Numbered from the stretch's first letter, positions 9,047-18,685 are shown. The stretch: 64,000 nucleotides of DNA from Brachybacterium paraconglomeratum (GCF_003994255.1 NZ_ML133860.1:62001-126000), one strand, 5' to 3'. Notes: generated from the letters alone by a model not told the origin. Translations and numbers: made by a program.

Positions 9047-10402
9047 ATGTCACAGACCGTCCCGCAGCCTCCGGCGAGCCCGGACAGCTCCTCCCTCCCC
9101 GCCCTGCGCGTGGCCGTGCTCGGCGCGGGCACGGTCGGCACCGAGGTGCTGCGCCTGATCGCGCAGCAGGGGGACGAGCTCGCCCACCGCATCGGCGCCC
9201 GCCTCGAGGTCACCGGGGTGGCCGTGCGCGACCGGACCAAGGACCGCGGCGAGCACGTGCCCGCCGCGCTGCTCACCGACGACCCCAGCGCCCTGGTGCG
9301 CGAGGCCGACCTCGTGATCGAGGTGATGGGCGGCATCGAGCCGGCCCGTGCCCTGCTGCTGGAGGCGATGGAGCACGGCGCGAGCGTGGTCACCGCGAAC
9401 AAGGCGCTGCTCGCCCAGGACGGCGCCTCCCTCTACGAGGCCGCGGACGTGCACGGCGTGGACCTCTCCTTCGAGGCCGCCGTCGCCGGCGCCATCCCGC
9501 TGGTCCGTCCGGTGCGGGAGTCCCTCGCCGGGGACCGGATCCAGCGCGTGATGGGCATCGTCAACGGCACCACGAACTACATCCTCGACGCCATGACGCG
9601 CACCAGCGCCGACTTCGGCGACGCGCTCGCGAGCGCGCAGGAGCTCGGCTACGCCGAGGCCGACCCGACGGCCGACGTCGAGGGCCACGACGCCGCGGCG
9701 AAAGCATCGATCCTCGCGTCGCTGGCCTTCCACTCCCGGGTGCGCCTGGCCGACGTGCACTGCGAGGGCATCACCTCCGTCTCCGCGCAGGACATCGCCG
9801 CCGCCGGGCGGATGGGCCGCACGATCAAGCTGCTGTCGATCGTCGAGCGGGTCGAGGAGGAGAACGGGGAGCGGATCTCCGCCCGCGTCTACCCGGCGCT
9901 GATCCCCGACTCCCACCCGCTGGCCTCAGTCTCCGAGGCGTACAACGCGGTGTTCATCGAGGCCGAGGCGGCCGGCTCCCTGATGTTCTACGGCCAGGGC
10001 GCCGGCGGCGCGCCGACCGCCTCCGCGATCCTCGGCGACGTCGTCTCCGCGGCACGCTCCCGCGTGCACGGGGGAGTGGGGCCGCGCGAGTCCCGCTACG
10101 CAGAGCTCGAGTCGATCCCGCTCGAGGAGCTGCGCAGCGCCTTCTACATCTCGCTGACCGTGCAGGACCGTCCCGGCGTGCTCGCCGAGATCGCCGGGAC
10201 CCTCTCGGGCTACGGCATCTCGATCTCGACGATCCACCAGGAGCTCCTCCACTCGCGGGAGGAGGGCTCCCAGGCCCTCGCCCACATCGGGATCAGCACC
10301 CACCGGGCGCTCGAGAGCGCGATGACCGCGTCGCTGGACATGTTCTCCTCGACCGCGACCGTGCTCAGCATCGACTCCGTCCTCCGCATCGAAGGAGATT
10401 GA
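9047..10402 (+). CDS. hom: Homoserine dehydrogenase
   Basis: This 451-residue protein reduces aspartate semialdehyde to homoserine, the branch point to threonine and methionine. The N-terminal NAD(P)-binding domain has [14 protein letters not shown] (about 23-36), the catalytic core contains [11 protein letters not shown], and [14 protein letters not shown] carries the substrate-binding and lysine-rich loop region. A C-terminal ACT domain begins at about residue 370 ([12 protein letters not shown]) and is the usual site of threonine feedback inhibition. The ATG at 9047 is preceded by GGAAGG at eight to nine bases; longer in-frame upstream sequence is Pro-rich and unlikely to be translated. 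thrC starts only four bases after the stop. Confidence 0.96.
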   Translation: MSQTVPQPPASPDSSSLPALRVAVLGAGTVGTEVLRLIAQQGDELAHRIGARLEVTGVAVRDRTKDRGEHVPAALLTDDPSALVREADLVIEVMGGIEPARALLLEAMEHGASVVTANKALLAQDGASLYEAADVHGVDLSFEAAVAGAIPLVRPVRESLAGDRIQRVMGIVNGTTNYILDAMTRTSADFGDALASAQELGYAEADPTADVEGHDAAAKASILASLAFHSRVRLADVHCEGITSVSAQDIAAAGRMGRTIKLLSIVERVEEENGERISARVYPALIPDSHPLASVSEAYNAVFIEAEAAGSLMFYGQGAGGAPTASAILGDVVSAARSRVHGGVGPRESRYAELESIPLEELRSAFYISLTVQDRPGVLAEIAGTLSGYGISISTIHQELLHSREEGSQALAHIGISTHRALESAMTASLDMFSSTATVLSIDSVLRIEGD

Positions 10403-10406
10403 CCCC

Positions 10407-11465
10407 ATGGCCCATCAGTGGCGCGGCGTCCTCGCCGAGTACCGCGAGCACCTGCCCTTCGAGGACGGTGACACCCTGCTGACCCTCGGGGAGGGCGGCA
10501 CCCCCCTGGTCCCCGCCCCTGCACTCTCCGAGCGCGTCGGCGCCGAGGTGTACGTGAAGGTCGAGGGTATGAACCCGACCGGCTCCTTCAAGGATCGCGG
10601 CATGGTCTCGGCGATGTCGCGGGCCGTCAGCGACGGCGCGACCGCGGTGGTGTGCGCCTCGACCGGCAACACCTCCGCCTCCGCCGCGGCCTACGCGACC
10701 GCGGCCGGGATCACCTGCGCGGTGCTGATCCCTCAGGGCAAGATCGCCGCGGGCAAGCTCGCCCAGGCCGTGGTGCACGGCGCGAAGCTGATCCAGGTCG
10801 ACGGCAACTTCGACGACTGCCTCGAGATCGCCCGCAAGCTCGATGCGGAGCACCCGATCGAGCTGGTGAACTCCGTGAACCCCTTCCGGCTGCAGGGGCA
10901 GAAGACCGCCGCCTTCGAGGTCGCCGACGCGCTGGGCCGCGCCCCCGACATCCATGTCCTGCCCGTCGGCAACGCCGGGAACATCTCCGCCTACTGGATG
11001 GGCTACAAGGAGTACCGCGAGAAGGGGATCACCGACTCGCTGCCGGCGATGTGGGGCTTCCAGGCCGCGGGCGCCGCCCCCTTCGTGGCCGGCCATCCGA
11101 TCACGGAGCCCGAGACGATCGCGACGGCGATCCGCATCGGCGCCCCCGCCTCCTGGCATCTGGCCGTCGAGGCCCGCGACGACTCCGGCGGCCTGATCGA
11201 CGCGGTCTCCGACCAGCAGATCCTCGACGCCCAGAAGCTGCTCGCCGGCGAGGTGGGGATCTTCGTGGAGCCGGCCTCCGCCGCCGGCATGGCCGGGCTG
11301 CTGCAGCAGGCCGAGCGCGGGCAGGTGCCCGCTGGTGCGACGATCGCGATCACCGTGACCGGCAACGGCCTGAAGGACACCGACACCGCGCTCACCCAGC
11401 ACGACCTCACCCCGACGGTGGTGCCGGTGGACATCGCGGCGGCTGCGGAGGCCATCGGACTGTGA
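10407..11465 (+). CDS. thrC: Threonine synthase
   Basis: A PLP-dependent lyase of 352 residues that turns O-phosphohomoserine into threonine. Lys62 in GSFKDRG binds [16 protein letters not shown] is the substrate/phosphate loop, and [18 protein letters not shown] is the PLP-phosphate glycine loop region. The size is that of the short actinobacterial class. GAAGGAG at the end of hom acts as ribosome binding site, and the stop codon overlaps the GTG of thrB, so hom, thrC and thrB form one operon. Confidence 0.97.
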   Translation: MAHQWRGVLAEYREHLPFEDGDTLLTLGEGGTPLVPAPALSERVGAEVYVKVEGMNPTGSFKDRGMVSAMSRAVSDGATAVVCASTGNTSASAAAYATAAGITCAVLIPQGKIAAGKLAQAVVHGAKLIQVDGNFDDCLEIARKLDAEHPIELVNSVNPFRLQGQKTAAFEVADALGRAPDIHVLPVGNAGNISAYWMGYKEYREKGITDSLPAMWGFQAAGAAPFVAGHPITEPETIATAIRIGAPASWHLAVEARDDSGGLIDAVSDQQILDAQKLLAGEVGIFVEPASAAGMAGLLQQAERGQVPAGATIAITVTGNGLKDTDTALTQHDLTPTVVPVDIAAAAEAIGL

Positions 11466-12376
11466 GGATCCAGCACACCCAGGTGTCCGTGCAGGTCCCC
11501 GCGACCTCCGCGAACCTCGGCCCGGGCTTCGACACCCTGGGCCTGGCGCTGGACCTGTGCGACGAGCTGAGCGTCCGGGCGACCACCGGCGGTCTCGAGA
11601 TCACCGTCGACGGCGAGGGCGCGGGCTCCGTGCCCCACGGCGAGGAGCACCTGGTGGTGCGGGCCCTGCGACGCGGCCTCGACCACGCCGGCGCTCCCCA
11701 GAGCGGGCTGGCCCTGCACGCCGTGAACCGGATCCCGCACGGCCGCGGGCTGGGCTCGAGCGCCGCAGCGACCGTGGCCGGGCTCCTGCTCGCCCGGGGG
11801 ATGGTCTCGGAGCCGGAGGCGCTCGACGACGAGACGGTGCTCCAGCTCGCCACCGAGTTCGAGGGCCATCCCGACAACGCCGCGCCCGCGCTGATGGGCG
11901 GGCCGGTGCTCTCCTGGATGCAGGGGCCTCTGGCGCGGGCCGTGCCGCTGCGCCACGCTGCGGAGGTGCTGCGCCCCGTGGTGCTGCTGCCCACCGCGAC
12001 GCTGTCCACCCACCGGGCGCGGGGCCTGCTGCCCGCGGAGGTTCCGCACGCCGACGCGGTGTTCAACGCCTCGCGCGCCGCGCTGCTGGTCCACGCCCTG
12101 GCCGGAGCGCCGGAGCTGCTGATGGAGGCGACCGAGGACCGGCTCCACCAGGAGCAGCGCGCCCCCGGCATGCCCGAGAGCGTCGAGCTGATGCGGGTGC
12201 TGCGCCAGGAGGGCCATCCCGCGGTGATCTCGGGCGCGGGCCCCTCCGTGCTCGTGATGGCGGGCAGCCGCCGCGAGATCGCACCGCTGGTCCGCCGCTT
12301 CGTCCGCGACCCCGCGGGCTGGCGGATCGCCGAGGTGGCGCTGCGTGAGCAGGCCTCGGCCCCTGTGGTAGGTTGA
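11462..12376 (+). CDS. thrB: Homoserine kinase
   Basis: A GHMP-family kinase of 304 residues that phosphorylates homoserine for ThrC. It begins with the family's [19 protein letters not shown] block (about 12-30) and has the ATP-binding [17 protein letters not shown] loop (91-107), then [14 protein letters not shown] and the C-terminal [13 protein letters not shown]. The GTG start overlaps the thrC stop (GTGA). The final codons also contain a candidate promoter for the downstream rho gene. Confidence 0.96.
   Translation: MRIQHTQVSVQVPATSANLGPGFDTLGLALDLCDELSVRATTGGLEITVDGEGAGSVPHGEEHLVVRALRRGLDHAGAPQSGLALHAVNRIPHGRGLGSSAAATVAGLLLARGMVSEPEALDDETVLQLATEFEGHPDNAAPALMGGPVLSWMQGPLARAVPLRHAAEVLRPVVLLPTATLSTHRARGLLPAEVPHADAVFNASRAALLVHALAGAPELLMEATEDRLHQEQRAPGMPESVELMRVLRQEGHPAVISGAGPSVLVMAGSRREIAPLVRRFVRDPAGWRIAEVALREQASAPVVG
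12367..12375 (+). promoter_or_regulatory. Extended -10 promoter of rho inside thrB
   Basis: TGGTAGGTT combines TGN with a TAGGTT hexamer in the last codons of thrB. TGAGCA seventeen bases upstream of the hexamer could act as a weak -35. It would give a rho 5' leader of roughly 335 bases. Confidence 0.5.
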
Positions 12377-12718
12377 CCCTGCGTCCAGGCGACATCGCAC
12401 GACGCTGATCCCTGCACCATGGTCCCCTCGCGGGATCCTCTGCGCAGATCTCCGCGCCCCCGATGTGCTCGCTGAGCTGTCTCTCCGAGCAGCGCCGCGC
12501 ACGGTCCCCGCATCTCCTCGTCGAGATGCCCCACGGGTCCGTTCGCCGCCCTCGACGCGCCCCGAAGCACACCGGCAGGTCGGTCGCGGATGCCCCGCAC
12601 CGCGGACGAACACCCTGCACGGACCCGCCGCCGCAGCGCCCGGGCACGTTCCCCGGCCCTGAGCGGCATCCAGACCAGACATGAACCGGCGCAGCCGGTT
12701 CGACAGGAAGGAACCCGG
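12377..12718 (+). promoter_or_regulatory. Long rho 5' leader with hairpin next to the ribosome binding site
   Basis: The 342 bases between thrB and rho carry no convincing gene. A perfect 8-bp hairpin with a three-base loop (12683-12701, arms GAACCGGC and GCCGGTTC) ends a few bases before the Shine-Dalgarno AGGAAGGAA. The leader is rich in C, the base Rho favours for binding. Autoregulation of rho through its leader is known in other bacteria, and this layout would suit it, but that is inference. Confidence 0.45.
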
Positions 12719-14848
12719 GTGAACGACACCACCTCCGGCGCGGACCTCGCGGCGAAGAAGCTCCCCGAGCTGCAGGCCATGGCCGCCGAGCGCGGCATCA
12801 AGGGGGCCCGGCGACTGCGCAAGGGCGAGCTGATCGAGGCGCTCCGTGGGGGAGCGGTCCCCGCCTCGGCCGGCGCCTCCGCCCCTGCTCAGAGCGCCCC
12901 GGCGCCCGCCGCGGAGCCCACCGCTCCCACGTCGTCAGCGTCGACGTCCGCCGCCTCGGCGCCCGCCGATGCCGCCTCCTCCGCTCCCGAGGCCGCCGGC
13001 TCGTCCGACGCGACCTCCGAGCGTCCCCGCACCCGCTCCCGCTCGCGCAGCACCCGCGAGGCCTCCGTCCCCGAGGCGACCGCCCCCGATCTGGGCATCG
13101 AGCTGCCCGACCGCAGCGCCGCCCGCGAGGACTCCGAGACGCAGCAGGGCGGCCGCGGCCGCCGCGGCGACCAGCAGGACCAGGGCGGGCCCGACCAGCA
13201 GAACCGCGACCAGCAGAATCGTGACCAGCAGGGGCGTGATCAGCAGGGTCGTGATCAGCAGAACCGCGACCAGCAGAATCGTGACCAGCAGGGCGGCCGC
13301 GACCAGCAGCAGCGCGGCGGCCAGGGCCGTGGCGATCAGCAGAACCGCGACGGTCAGCAGAACCGTGACGGCCACCAGAACCGCGGCCGGCAGAACGAGC
13401 AGGGCGGGTCTTCGCGCCGCCGCCTCGAGGACATCGAGCTTCCCGACCGATCGGGCGAGCAGCAGGACGACCAGGGCGGCGACGGCTACGACGACGACCG
13501 CCGCGGTCGCTCGCGCAGCCGCAGCCGCTCGCGCGACCGCAAGCGCCGCGGCCGCGGCGGCGAGCAGGGCGGTCAGGGCGGCCAGAACCAGCAGGGCGGT
13601 CAGGGCTCGCAGGACGACAACGAGGTCCGCGAGGGCGACGAGCTGATGACCATCGCGGGCATCCTCGACATCCGCGACAACCACGCCTACGTGCGCACCA
13701 CCGGCTACCTGCCCGGCCCGAGCGACGTCCATGTCACGATGAACCAGGTCCGCAAGTACGGCCTGCGCAAGGGCGATGCCGTGACCGGCCAGGTCAAGGC
13801 TCCCCGCGAGGGCGAGGAGCAGCGCGTCGAGCAGGTCCAGCACCACGGCGGCGGCCGCAACCGCCGCGGCAAGGGCGGCCAGAACCAGGGCAAGTTCGCC
13901 GCGCTCGTGCAGGTCGACACCGTCAGCGGCATGCCCGTCGAGCGGGCCCGCCAGCGGGTGGACTTCTCCAAGCTCACCCCGCTGTACCCGGACGAGCGTC
14001 TGCGCCTGGAGACCGCGCAGAACTCCGTCGCGCCGCGGATCATCGACCTCGTCTCGCCGATCGGCAAGGGCCAGCGCGGTCTCATCGTCGCGCCCCCGAA
14101 GGCCGGCAAGACGATCATCATGCAGCAGATCGCCAACGCGATCACCGCGAACAACCCCGAGGTCCACCTCATGGTCGTGCTCGTCGACGAGCGCCCCGAG
14201 GAGGTCACCGACATGCAGCGCACGGTCAAGGGCGAGGTCATCGCCTCGACCTTCGACCGCCCCGCCTCGGACCACACCATCGTCGCCGAGCTCGCGATCG
14301 AGCGCGCGAAGCGCCTGGTGGAGCTGGGCAAGGACGTCGTGGTGCTGCTGGACTCGCTCACCCGCCTCTCCCGCGCCTACAACCTCGCGGCCCCGGCCTC
14401 CGGTCGGATCCTCTCCGGCGGCGTGGACGCCTCGGCGCTGTACCCGCCCAAGCGCTTCTTCGGCGCGGCGCGCAACATCGAGCACGGCGGCTCGCTCACC
14501 ATCCTCGCCTCGGCGCTGGTGGAGACCGGCTCGAAGATGGACGAGGTGATCTTCGAGGAGTTCAAGGGCACCGGCAACATGGAGCTGCGCCTGTCCCGTC
14601 ACCTCGCCGACAAGCGGATCTTCCCGGCGGTGGACGTCAACGCCTCCGGCACCCGCCGCGAGGAGGTGCTGATGGGCAAGGATGAGCTCTCGATCATGTG
14701 GAAGCTGCGCCGGGTCCTCGGTGCCCTCGAGCAGCAGCAGGCGCTCGAGCTGCTGCTGGAGCGGGTCAAGAAGACCCAGTCCAACACCGAGTTCCTCATG
14801 ACGGTCCAGAAGAACACCCCGAGCGTGGGGGCGCGCAGCGGCGAATGA
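12719..14848 (+). CDS. rho: Transcription termination factor Rho with long disordered insert
   Basis: This 709-residue RNA-dependent ATPase/translocase is much longer than the ~420 residues of Escherichia coli Rho. An SAP-like Rho N-terminal segment ([17 protein letters not shown], about 10-45) is followed by some 250 residues of low-complexity Ala/Ser, then Q/N/R/D-rich and Arg/Gly-rich sequence. The RNA-binding cold-shock domain follows (about 305-375), then the RecA-type motor with Walker A APPKAGKT (458-465), the Walker B region [16 protein letters not shown] and the R-loop/Q-loop region. The GTG start fits AGGAAGGAA about seven bases upstream. Long inserts in this place are an actinobacterial trait (Micrococcus, Mycobacterium), and the tandem repeats make this one unusual. 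Two strong signals flank it: an internal thrB promoter and a perfect hairpin downstream. Confidence 0.96.
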   Translation: MNDTTSGADLAAKKLPELQAMAAERGIKGARRLRKGELIEALRGGAVPASAGASAPAQSAPAPAAEPTAPTSSASTSAASAPADAASSAPEAAGSSDATSERPRTRSRSRSTREASVPEATAPDLGIELPDRSAAREDSETQQGGRGRRGDQQDQGGPDQQNRDQQNRDQQGRDQQGRDQQNRDQQNRDQQGGRDQQQRGGQGRGDQQNRDGQQNRDGHQNRGRQNEQGGSSRRRLEDIELPDRSGEQQDDQGGDGYDDDRRGRSRSRSRSRDRKRRGRGGEQGGQGGQNQQGGQGSQDDNEVREGDELMTIAGILDIRDNHAYVRTTGYLPGPSDVHVTMNQVRKYGLRKGDAVTGQVKAPREGEEQRVEQVQHHGGGRNRRGKGGQNQGKFAALVQVDTVSGMPVERARQRVDFSKLTPLYPDERLRLETAQNSVAPRIIDLVSPIGKGQRGLIVAPPKAGKTIIMQQIANAITANNPEVHLMVVLVDERPEEVTDMQRTVKGEVIASTFDRPASDHTIVAELAIERAKRLVELGKDVVVLLDSLTRLSRAYNLAAPASGRILSGGVDASALYPPKRFFGAARNIEHGGSLTILASALVETGSKMDEVIFEEFKGTGNMELRLSRHLADKRIFPAVDVNASGTRREEVLMGKDELSIMWKLRRVLGALEQQQALELLLERVKKTQSNTEFLMTVQKNTPSVGARSGE
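13193..13398 (+). repeat. 15-bp tandem repeat array coding for DQQNR units in Rho
   Basis: From 13193 to 13291 the DNA consists of six and a half 15-bp units of the form GAYCAGCAGrrbCGy, each encoding DQQNR or DQQGR. A higher-order 60-bp period is visible: 13200-13231 recurs almost exactly at 13260-13291. More degenerate copies continue to about 13398 ([18 protein letters not shown]). Such exact repeats should change length by slippage between strains without breaking the frame. Confidence 0.9.
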
Positions 14849-14868
14849 TCCCGCTGCCGCCACGGCCG

Positions 14869-14917
14869 ACGGACGGGCCGGGAGCGCTGCCCTGCGCAGC
14901 GGTCCCGGCCCGTCCGT
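14869..14917. terminator. Rho gene terminator hairpin
   Basis: A perfect 15-bp inverted repeat (14869-14883 with 14903-14917) closes around a loop that itself can pair (GCGCTGC/GCGCAGC). It lies 21 bases past the rho stop and isolates rho from the next cassette. There is no U-tract. Confidence 0.75.
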
Positions 14918-14987
14918 GCGCGAGCGGTCGTTCCGGGGCGCGCCGTCCCGGCGGGGACGGGCGCATCTGATCCGGCGAGCTCCGGGG

Positions 14988-15042
14988 AAGCGCTTGTGAC
15001 CGGTCGTCGGAGCGGCTACCGTAAGGGATAGTGAACGTTCAC
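14988..15042 (+). promoter_or_regulatory. LacI-type operator pair flanking a promoter
   Basis: TTGTGA (14994-14999) and TACCGT (15017-15022) are separated by 17 bases and look like -35 and -10 boxes. The -35 overlaps an AAGCGCTT palindrome (14988-14995), and a perfect 12-bp palindrome GTGAACGTTCAC (15031-15042) lies at about the transcription start. Central-CG or GC palindromes of this form are typical LacI-family operators, and a LacI regulator is the second gene of the unit. Confidence 0.65.
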
Positions 15043-15119
15043 GACGAGCGGGCCCTCCAGGTCGCTTCGCCGAGCGTCCACGGCCGACGACGCCCGCCCC
15101 CATCGAAGGATCCCGCCCC

Positions 15120-17138
15120 ATGAGCACCTCCTCCACCCCGTTCCGCTGGGCCGTCCTCGGCCCCGGGGCGATCGCCCGCCGCTTCGCCTCCCAGCTGCCC
15201 GACTCGGAGCACGGCGTCCTCGTCGCCGTCGGCAGCAGCTCGCCCGAGCGGGCCCGCGCCTTCGCGGAGGAGTTCCCGCTCGAAGGGCCCGCGTTCGTGG
15301 GCGACTACGAGCAGGTCCTCGCCAGCGACGAGGTCGACGCCGTCTACGTCTCCACCGTGCACACCGGCCACGCCCGTCTCGCCGCCGCCGCCCTCGAGGC
15401 CGGCAAGCACGTGCTCGTCGAGAAGCCGCTGACCCCGAACTCCGGCACCACCATGGCGCTGCTCGACCTCGCCGCCCGCTCCGGGAAGGTGCTGCTCGAG
15501 GCGTACATGTACCGCTTCCACCCCCAGACCGTGCGGGTCCTCGAGCTCGTGGCCGAGGGCGCGATCGGCGAGCTCGTCCACGTCGACGCCTCCTTCGCCT
15601 TCGACACCGGATCCCGCAGCGGCCGCCTCTTCGACACCGCCACTGCCGGCGGCGGGATCCTCGACGTGGGCTGCTACCCGCTCTCGCTCGCCCGCTTCGT
15701 GGCCGGCGCCGCCGTGGGCCGTCCCTCCGTCGAGCCCGCCTCGCTCACCGGCCGCGGCACGATCGGGGAGACCGGGGTCGACGAATGGGCCGTCGCCGAG
15801 CTGAGCTTCCCCGGCGGCGCGACCGCCTCCCTGCGCACCGGCGTGCGCCTGGCCGATCCGCAGTCCGCGACGATCACCGGCTCCCGCGGCGTGATCCGCC
15901 TGTCGGACCCGTGGGGCCTCGGCGAGGAGCAGGTGATCGAGCTCGATGTGGTGGGGGAGGAGCCGCGCCGGCTCGAGATCCCCCGCGCCTCTGCCTACGC
16001 GCTGGAGGCCGATGCGCTCGTCCGCGCGGCCCGCAAGGGCGGTGAGGTCCCCGAGCTCACCGCCGAGAACTCCCTCGGCCAGGCCCGGGCCCTGGACGCC
16101 TGGCGCGAGGAGCTCTCGCTGCGCTTCCCCTTCGAGGCCGACACCGCCGACATCCCCACCCTCACCGGCCGGCCGCTGCAGGCCGGCAGCGTGCCCACCG
16201 GCGCCGGTGTGCCCATGGCCTACGGCAGCATCCCGGGCGTGGACAAGCAGGTCTCCCGCCTCGTGATGGGCTGCGACAACCAGATGAACCTCGCCCACGC
16301 CTCGGCGATGTTCGACGCCTTCTTCGAGATGGGCGGCACCACCTTCGACACCGCCTTTATCTACGGCGGCGGGTACATCGAGAAGCTCGTGGGGCAGTGG
16401 GTCCGCAATCGCGGCGTGCGCGAGGACGTCGTGATGATCACCAAGGGCGCGCACACCCCGCACTGCGATCCCGAGTCGATCACCCGCCAGCTCGAGGAGT
16501 CCCTCGAGCGGCAGGGCACCGACTACGCGGACCTGTACATGATGCACCGCGACAACACCGACATCCCCGTCGGCGAGTTCGTGGACGTCATGGACGAGCA
16601 CCTGCGCGCGGGCCGGATCCGCGCCTACGGCGGCTCGAACTGGACCCCGGAGCGGGTCGACGAGGCCAACGCCTACGCGAAGGCCAACGGCCGCACGGGC
16701 TTCACCATCCTCTCGAACCACTTCGGCCTTGCCGAGGCGCTGGACGTGCCGTGGGCCGGCTGCGTGCACGCCACCGACCCTGACTCCAAGGCCTGGCTCG
16801 AGGAGCGGGGCATCGCCCTCCTGCCCTGGTCCTCCCAGGCCAGGGGCTTCTTCACCGGCCGCGCCCACCCCGAGGACCGTTCCGACGCCGAGCTCGTGCG
16901 CTGCTACTACAGCGAGGAGAACTTCGAGCGCCTCGCCCGCGCGGAGGAGCTCGGCGCCGAGCGCGGCGTGCCCGCCACCGCGATCGCGCTCGCCTTCGTG
17001 CTGCACCAGCAGTTCCCGACCTTCGCTCTGTTCGGGCCGCGCAGCATCGGCGAGATGCGCTCCTCGACCCTCGGACTCGGCGTCGAGCTCAGCGCCCAGG
17101 AGATGGCCTGGCTCGACCTGCGCTCCCCGTCCCGATGA
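15120..17138 (+). CDS. Gfo/Idh/MocA oxidoreductase fused to aldo/keto reductase
   Basis: A 672-residue two-domain protein. Residues 1-340 are a Gfo/Idh/MocA dehydrogenase with the Rossmann motif VLGPGAIARR (12-21), the EKPL motif with Lys102 and GGILDVGCYPL (178-188), which supplies the substrate-side acid and Tyr. Residues 375-672 are an aldo/keto reductase with the full catalytic set: Asp410 and Tyr415 in FDTAFIYGGG, Lys442 in MITKGAH and His476 in YMMHRDN. The reading frame is continuous with no sign of a frameshift at the join (about 341-375). The two halves probably act in sequence on a sugar or polyol, for example interconverting a keto and hydroxy group at two positions, but the substrate is unknown. 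The ATG follows GAAGGATCC by a few bases. Expression is likely controlled by the LacI regulator encoded next. Confidence 0.9.
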   Translation: MSTSSTPFRWAVLGPGAIARRFASQLPDSEHGVLVAVGSSSPERARAFAEEFPLEGPAFVGDYEQVLASDEVDAVYVSTVHTGHARLAAAALEAGKHVLVEKPLTPNSGTTMALLDLAARSGKVLLEAYMYRFHPQTVRVLELVAEGAIGELVHVDASFAFDTGSRSGRLFDTATAGGGILDVGCYPLSLARFVAGAAVGRPSVEPASLTGRGTIGETGVDEWAVAELSFPGGATASLRTGVRLADPQSATITGSRGVIRLSDPWGLGEEQVIELDVVGEEPRRLEIPRASAYALEADALVRAARKGGEVPELTAENSLGQARALDAWREELSLRFPFEADTADIPTLTGRPLQAGSVPTGAGVPMAYGSIPGVDKQVSRLVMGCDNQMNLAHASAMFDAFFEMGGTTFDTAFIYGGGYIEKLVGQWVRNRGVREDVVMITKGAHTPHCDPESITRQLEESLERQGTDYADLYMMHRDNTDIPVGEFVDVMDEHLRAGRIRAYGGSNWTPERVDEANAYAKANGRTGFTILSNHFGLAEALDVPWAGCVHATDPDSKAWLEERGIALLPWSSQARGFFTGRAHPEDRSDAELVRCYYSEENFERLARAEELGAERGVPATAIALAFVLHQQFPTFALFGPRSIGEMRSSTLGLGVELSAQEMAWLDLRSPSR

Positions 17139-18115
17139 GCAGGCAGGGCCGGCGGGCGACGATCATCGACGTCGCCGCCCGCGCCGGGGTCTCGCGGCAG
17201 ACGGTCTCGCGGGCGCTGAACGACATGCCCGGCATCAGCGGCGAGACTCGCGAGAGGGTGCTCGCCGCGGCGAAGGAGCTGAACTACCGGCCCTCCCGCT
17301 TCGGGCGGGGACTGGTCGAGCAGGGACCGACGACGCTCGGCCTCGTCGTCGGCCGGCTCTCGAACACCTACTACGCGGAGCTCGGTGCGGCTGTGGTGCG
17401 CGCCTGCGCCCCGCACGGCTGGAACGTCGTCCTGGCCGAGGCGGGCGACGCCCCGCAGCCCGAGAAGGTCGCCGCGGACCTCTCACGTCGCGTGGACGCG
17501 CTGGTCGGCTACGGCGTGGCGACCGCCGGGATCCGCGGGGGCGGCATGCCGATCGTGCAGGTCGACGGCACGCCCGAGCAGATCGACCAGGCCGGCGTGC
17601 TCGAGCTGCCGCGCACGGAGGCGATGGCGGACCTCGCCGAGCACCTGCGGGAGCGGGGCGTGCGGCGCCCCGTCGTGCTCGACCACGGCACGCGGGAGAC
17701 CGACGAGCGCACCCGCGCCCTCGTCGGCGCCCTGTCGGGCCTCGTCGTGGGCGGGGAGGTGCCCGTGCGCACCGTCCATCCCCACGAGGGGCACGAGGAG
17801 GCGCTGCCGGAGCTCCTCGCCGGGGGCACCGACGCGCTGGTGGCCTTCAACGACGAGCTCGCCGTGCGAATGCTGCGCGCCCTGCGCCGCTCCGGCATCG
17901 AGGTGCCCTCCCGCGTGCGCGTGACCGGGGTGGACGGCCTCGAGATCTCGACCCTGGTCTCCCCGGAGCTGACCACGCTCGCCCTCGACATCGACCTCGT
18001 CGCCCGGGAGGCCGTCGAGCTGGTCGCCGGGATGCTCGAGGGGACCGTGCCGCTGCGGGGCGAGGAGGCCCACCGCCGGGTCGACTACCGGCTCGTGGTG
18101 CGCGAGTCGACCTGA
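17135..18115 (+). CDS. LacI-family transcriptional repressor
   Basis: A 326-residue regulator. An N-terminal helix-turn-helix ([20 protein letters not shown], about 9-28) and hinge helix (RPSRFGRGL) are followed by a periplasmic-binding-protein-like ligand domain containing [27 protein letters not shown] and [11 protein letters not shown]. Its ATG overlaps the stop of the fusion oxidoreductase gene (ATGA), so it is the last gene of the operon it most likely represses through the palindromes at 14988-15042. The effector is presumably the sugar handled by the upstream enzyme or a derivative of it; nothing in the sequence names it. Confidence 0.92.
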   Translation: MSRQGRRATIIDVAARAGVSRQTVSRALNDMPGISGETRERVLAAAKELNYRPSRFGRGLVEQGPTTLGLVVGRLSNTYYAELGAAVVRACAPHGWNVVLAEAGDAPQPEKVAADLSRRVDALVGYGVATAGIRGGGMPIVQVDGTPEQIDQAGVLELPRTEAMADLAEHLRERGVRRPVVLDHGTRETDERTRALVGALSGLVVGGEVPVRTVHPHEGHEEALPELLAGGTDALVAFNDELAVRMLRALRRSGIEVPSRVRVTGVDGLEISTLVSPELTTLALDIDLVAREAVELVAGMLEGTVPLRGEEAHRRVDYRLVVREST

Positions 18116-18120
18116 GCGCC

Positions 18121-18148
18121 CCGCGGGCGGGACTGCACCCGCCCGCGG
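18121..18148. terminator. Hairpin after the lacI gene
   Basis: CCGCGGGCGGG and CCCGCCCGCGG form a perfect 11-bp stem with a six-base loop, five bases after the stop codon. It closes the LacI cassette. Confidence 0.7.
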
Positions 18149-18254
18149 GCGGGTCTGCAGGGCGGGGCCCCGCGCCCGACGGGCGCATCCGCCCCCGGCT
18201 GCTGCGATGTTGCGCACGCCGCACCGCGAGCCCTCGCCCCGCCCCGCCCCGGCG

Positions 18255-18263
18255 TGGCAGACT
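18255..18263 (+). promoter_or_regulatory. Extended -10 promoter of rpmE
   Basis: TGGCAGACT has a TGN extension and a CAGACT hexamer about 65 bases upstream of rpmE. No clear -35 is seen. Confidence 0.45.
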
Positions 18264-18329
18264 GTGACGTCGGTTCTGGTTCACGGCGCCCGCCGGGCGC
18301 CGACCCAGCGACCCCGAGCAAGGAGAGAC

Positions 18330-18542
18330 ATGAAGGCTGACATCCACCCCGCATACGTCGAGACCCAGGTGACCTGCACCTGCGGCAACACGTTCACCAC
18401 CCGCAGCACCAAGACCGACGGCGCCATCAGCACCGAGGTCTGCTCCGCGTGCCACCCCTTCTACACCGGCAAGCAGAAGATCCTGGACACCGGCGGCCGC
18501 GTCGCCCGCTTCCAGGCCCGCTACGGCAAGAAGAACTCCTGA
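18330..18542 (+). CDS. rpmE: 50S ribosomal protein L31 (zinc-binding form)
   Basis: A 70-residue large-subunit protein. It begins [16 protein letters not shown] and has the two cysteine pairs of the zinc-binding C+ type (CTC at 16-18 and [14 protein letters not shown] further on). Length and ending ([14 protein letters not shown]) are normal for L31 type B-less actinobacteria. AAGGAGAG lies four bases before the ATG. Upstream in-frame codons are Arg/Pro-rich and not part of the protein. It is separated from prfA by a strong hairpin. Confidence 0.96.
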   Translation: MKADIHPAYVETQVTCTCGNTFTTRSTKTDGAISTEVCSACHPFYTGKQKILDTGGRVARFQARYGKKNS

Positions 18543-18606
18543 CCGGAGTGTCAGCGGCGAGGGTCACGGCCGCCTGCGCGGCCTGATCCACGCACAGCAG
18601 GTCTCC

Positions 18607-18642
18607 GACGCCGGTGCGCGCCCCAGGGCGTGCACCGGCGTC
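18607..18642. terminator. Hairpin between rpmE and prfA
   Basis: GACGCCGGTGC and GCACCGGCGTC form an 11-bp stem whose loop contains a further short pairing (GCGCCC/GGGCGT). It lies 43 bases before prfA and may terminate or attenuate rpmE transcription. Confidence 0.6.
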
Positions 18643-18685
18643 GTCGCGTGCAGGCGGGATCTGCAGGAACCGGGGAGGAGCACGG

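Noticed and set aside
13193..13398. Possible CRISPR array (regular short repeats)
   Set aside because: The repeats are 15 bp, contiguous without spacers and in frame within rho.
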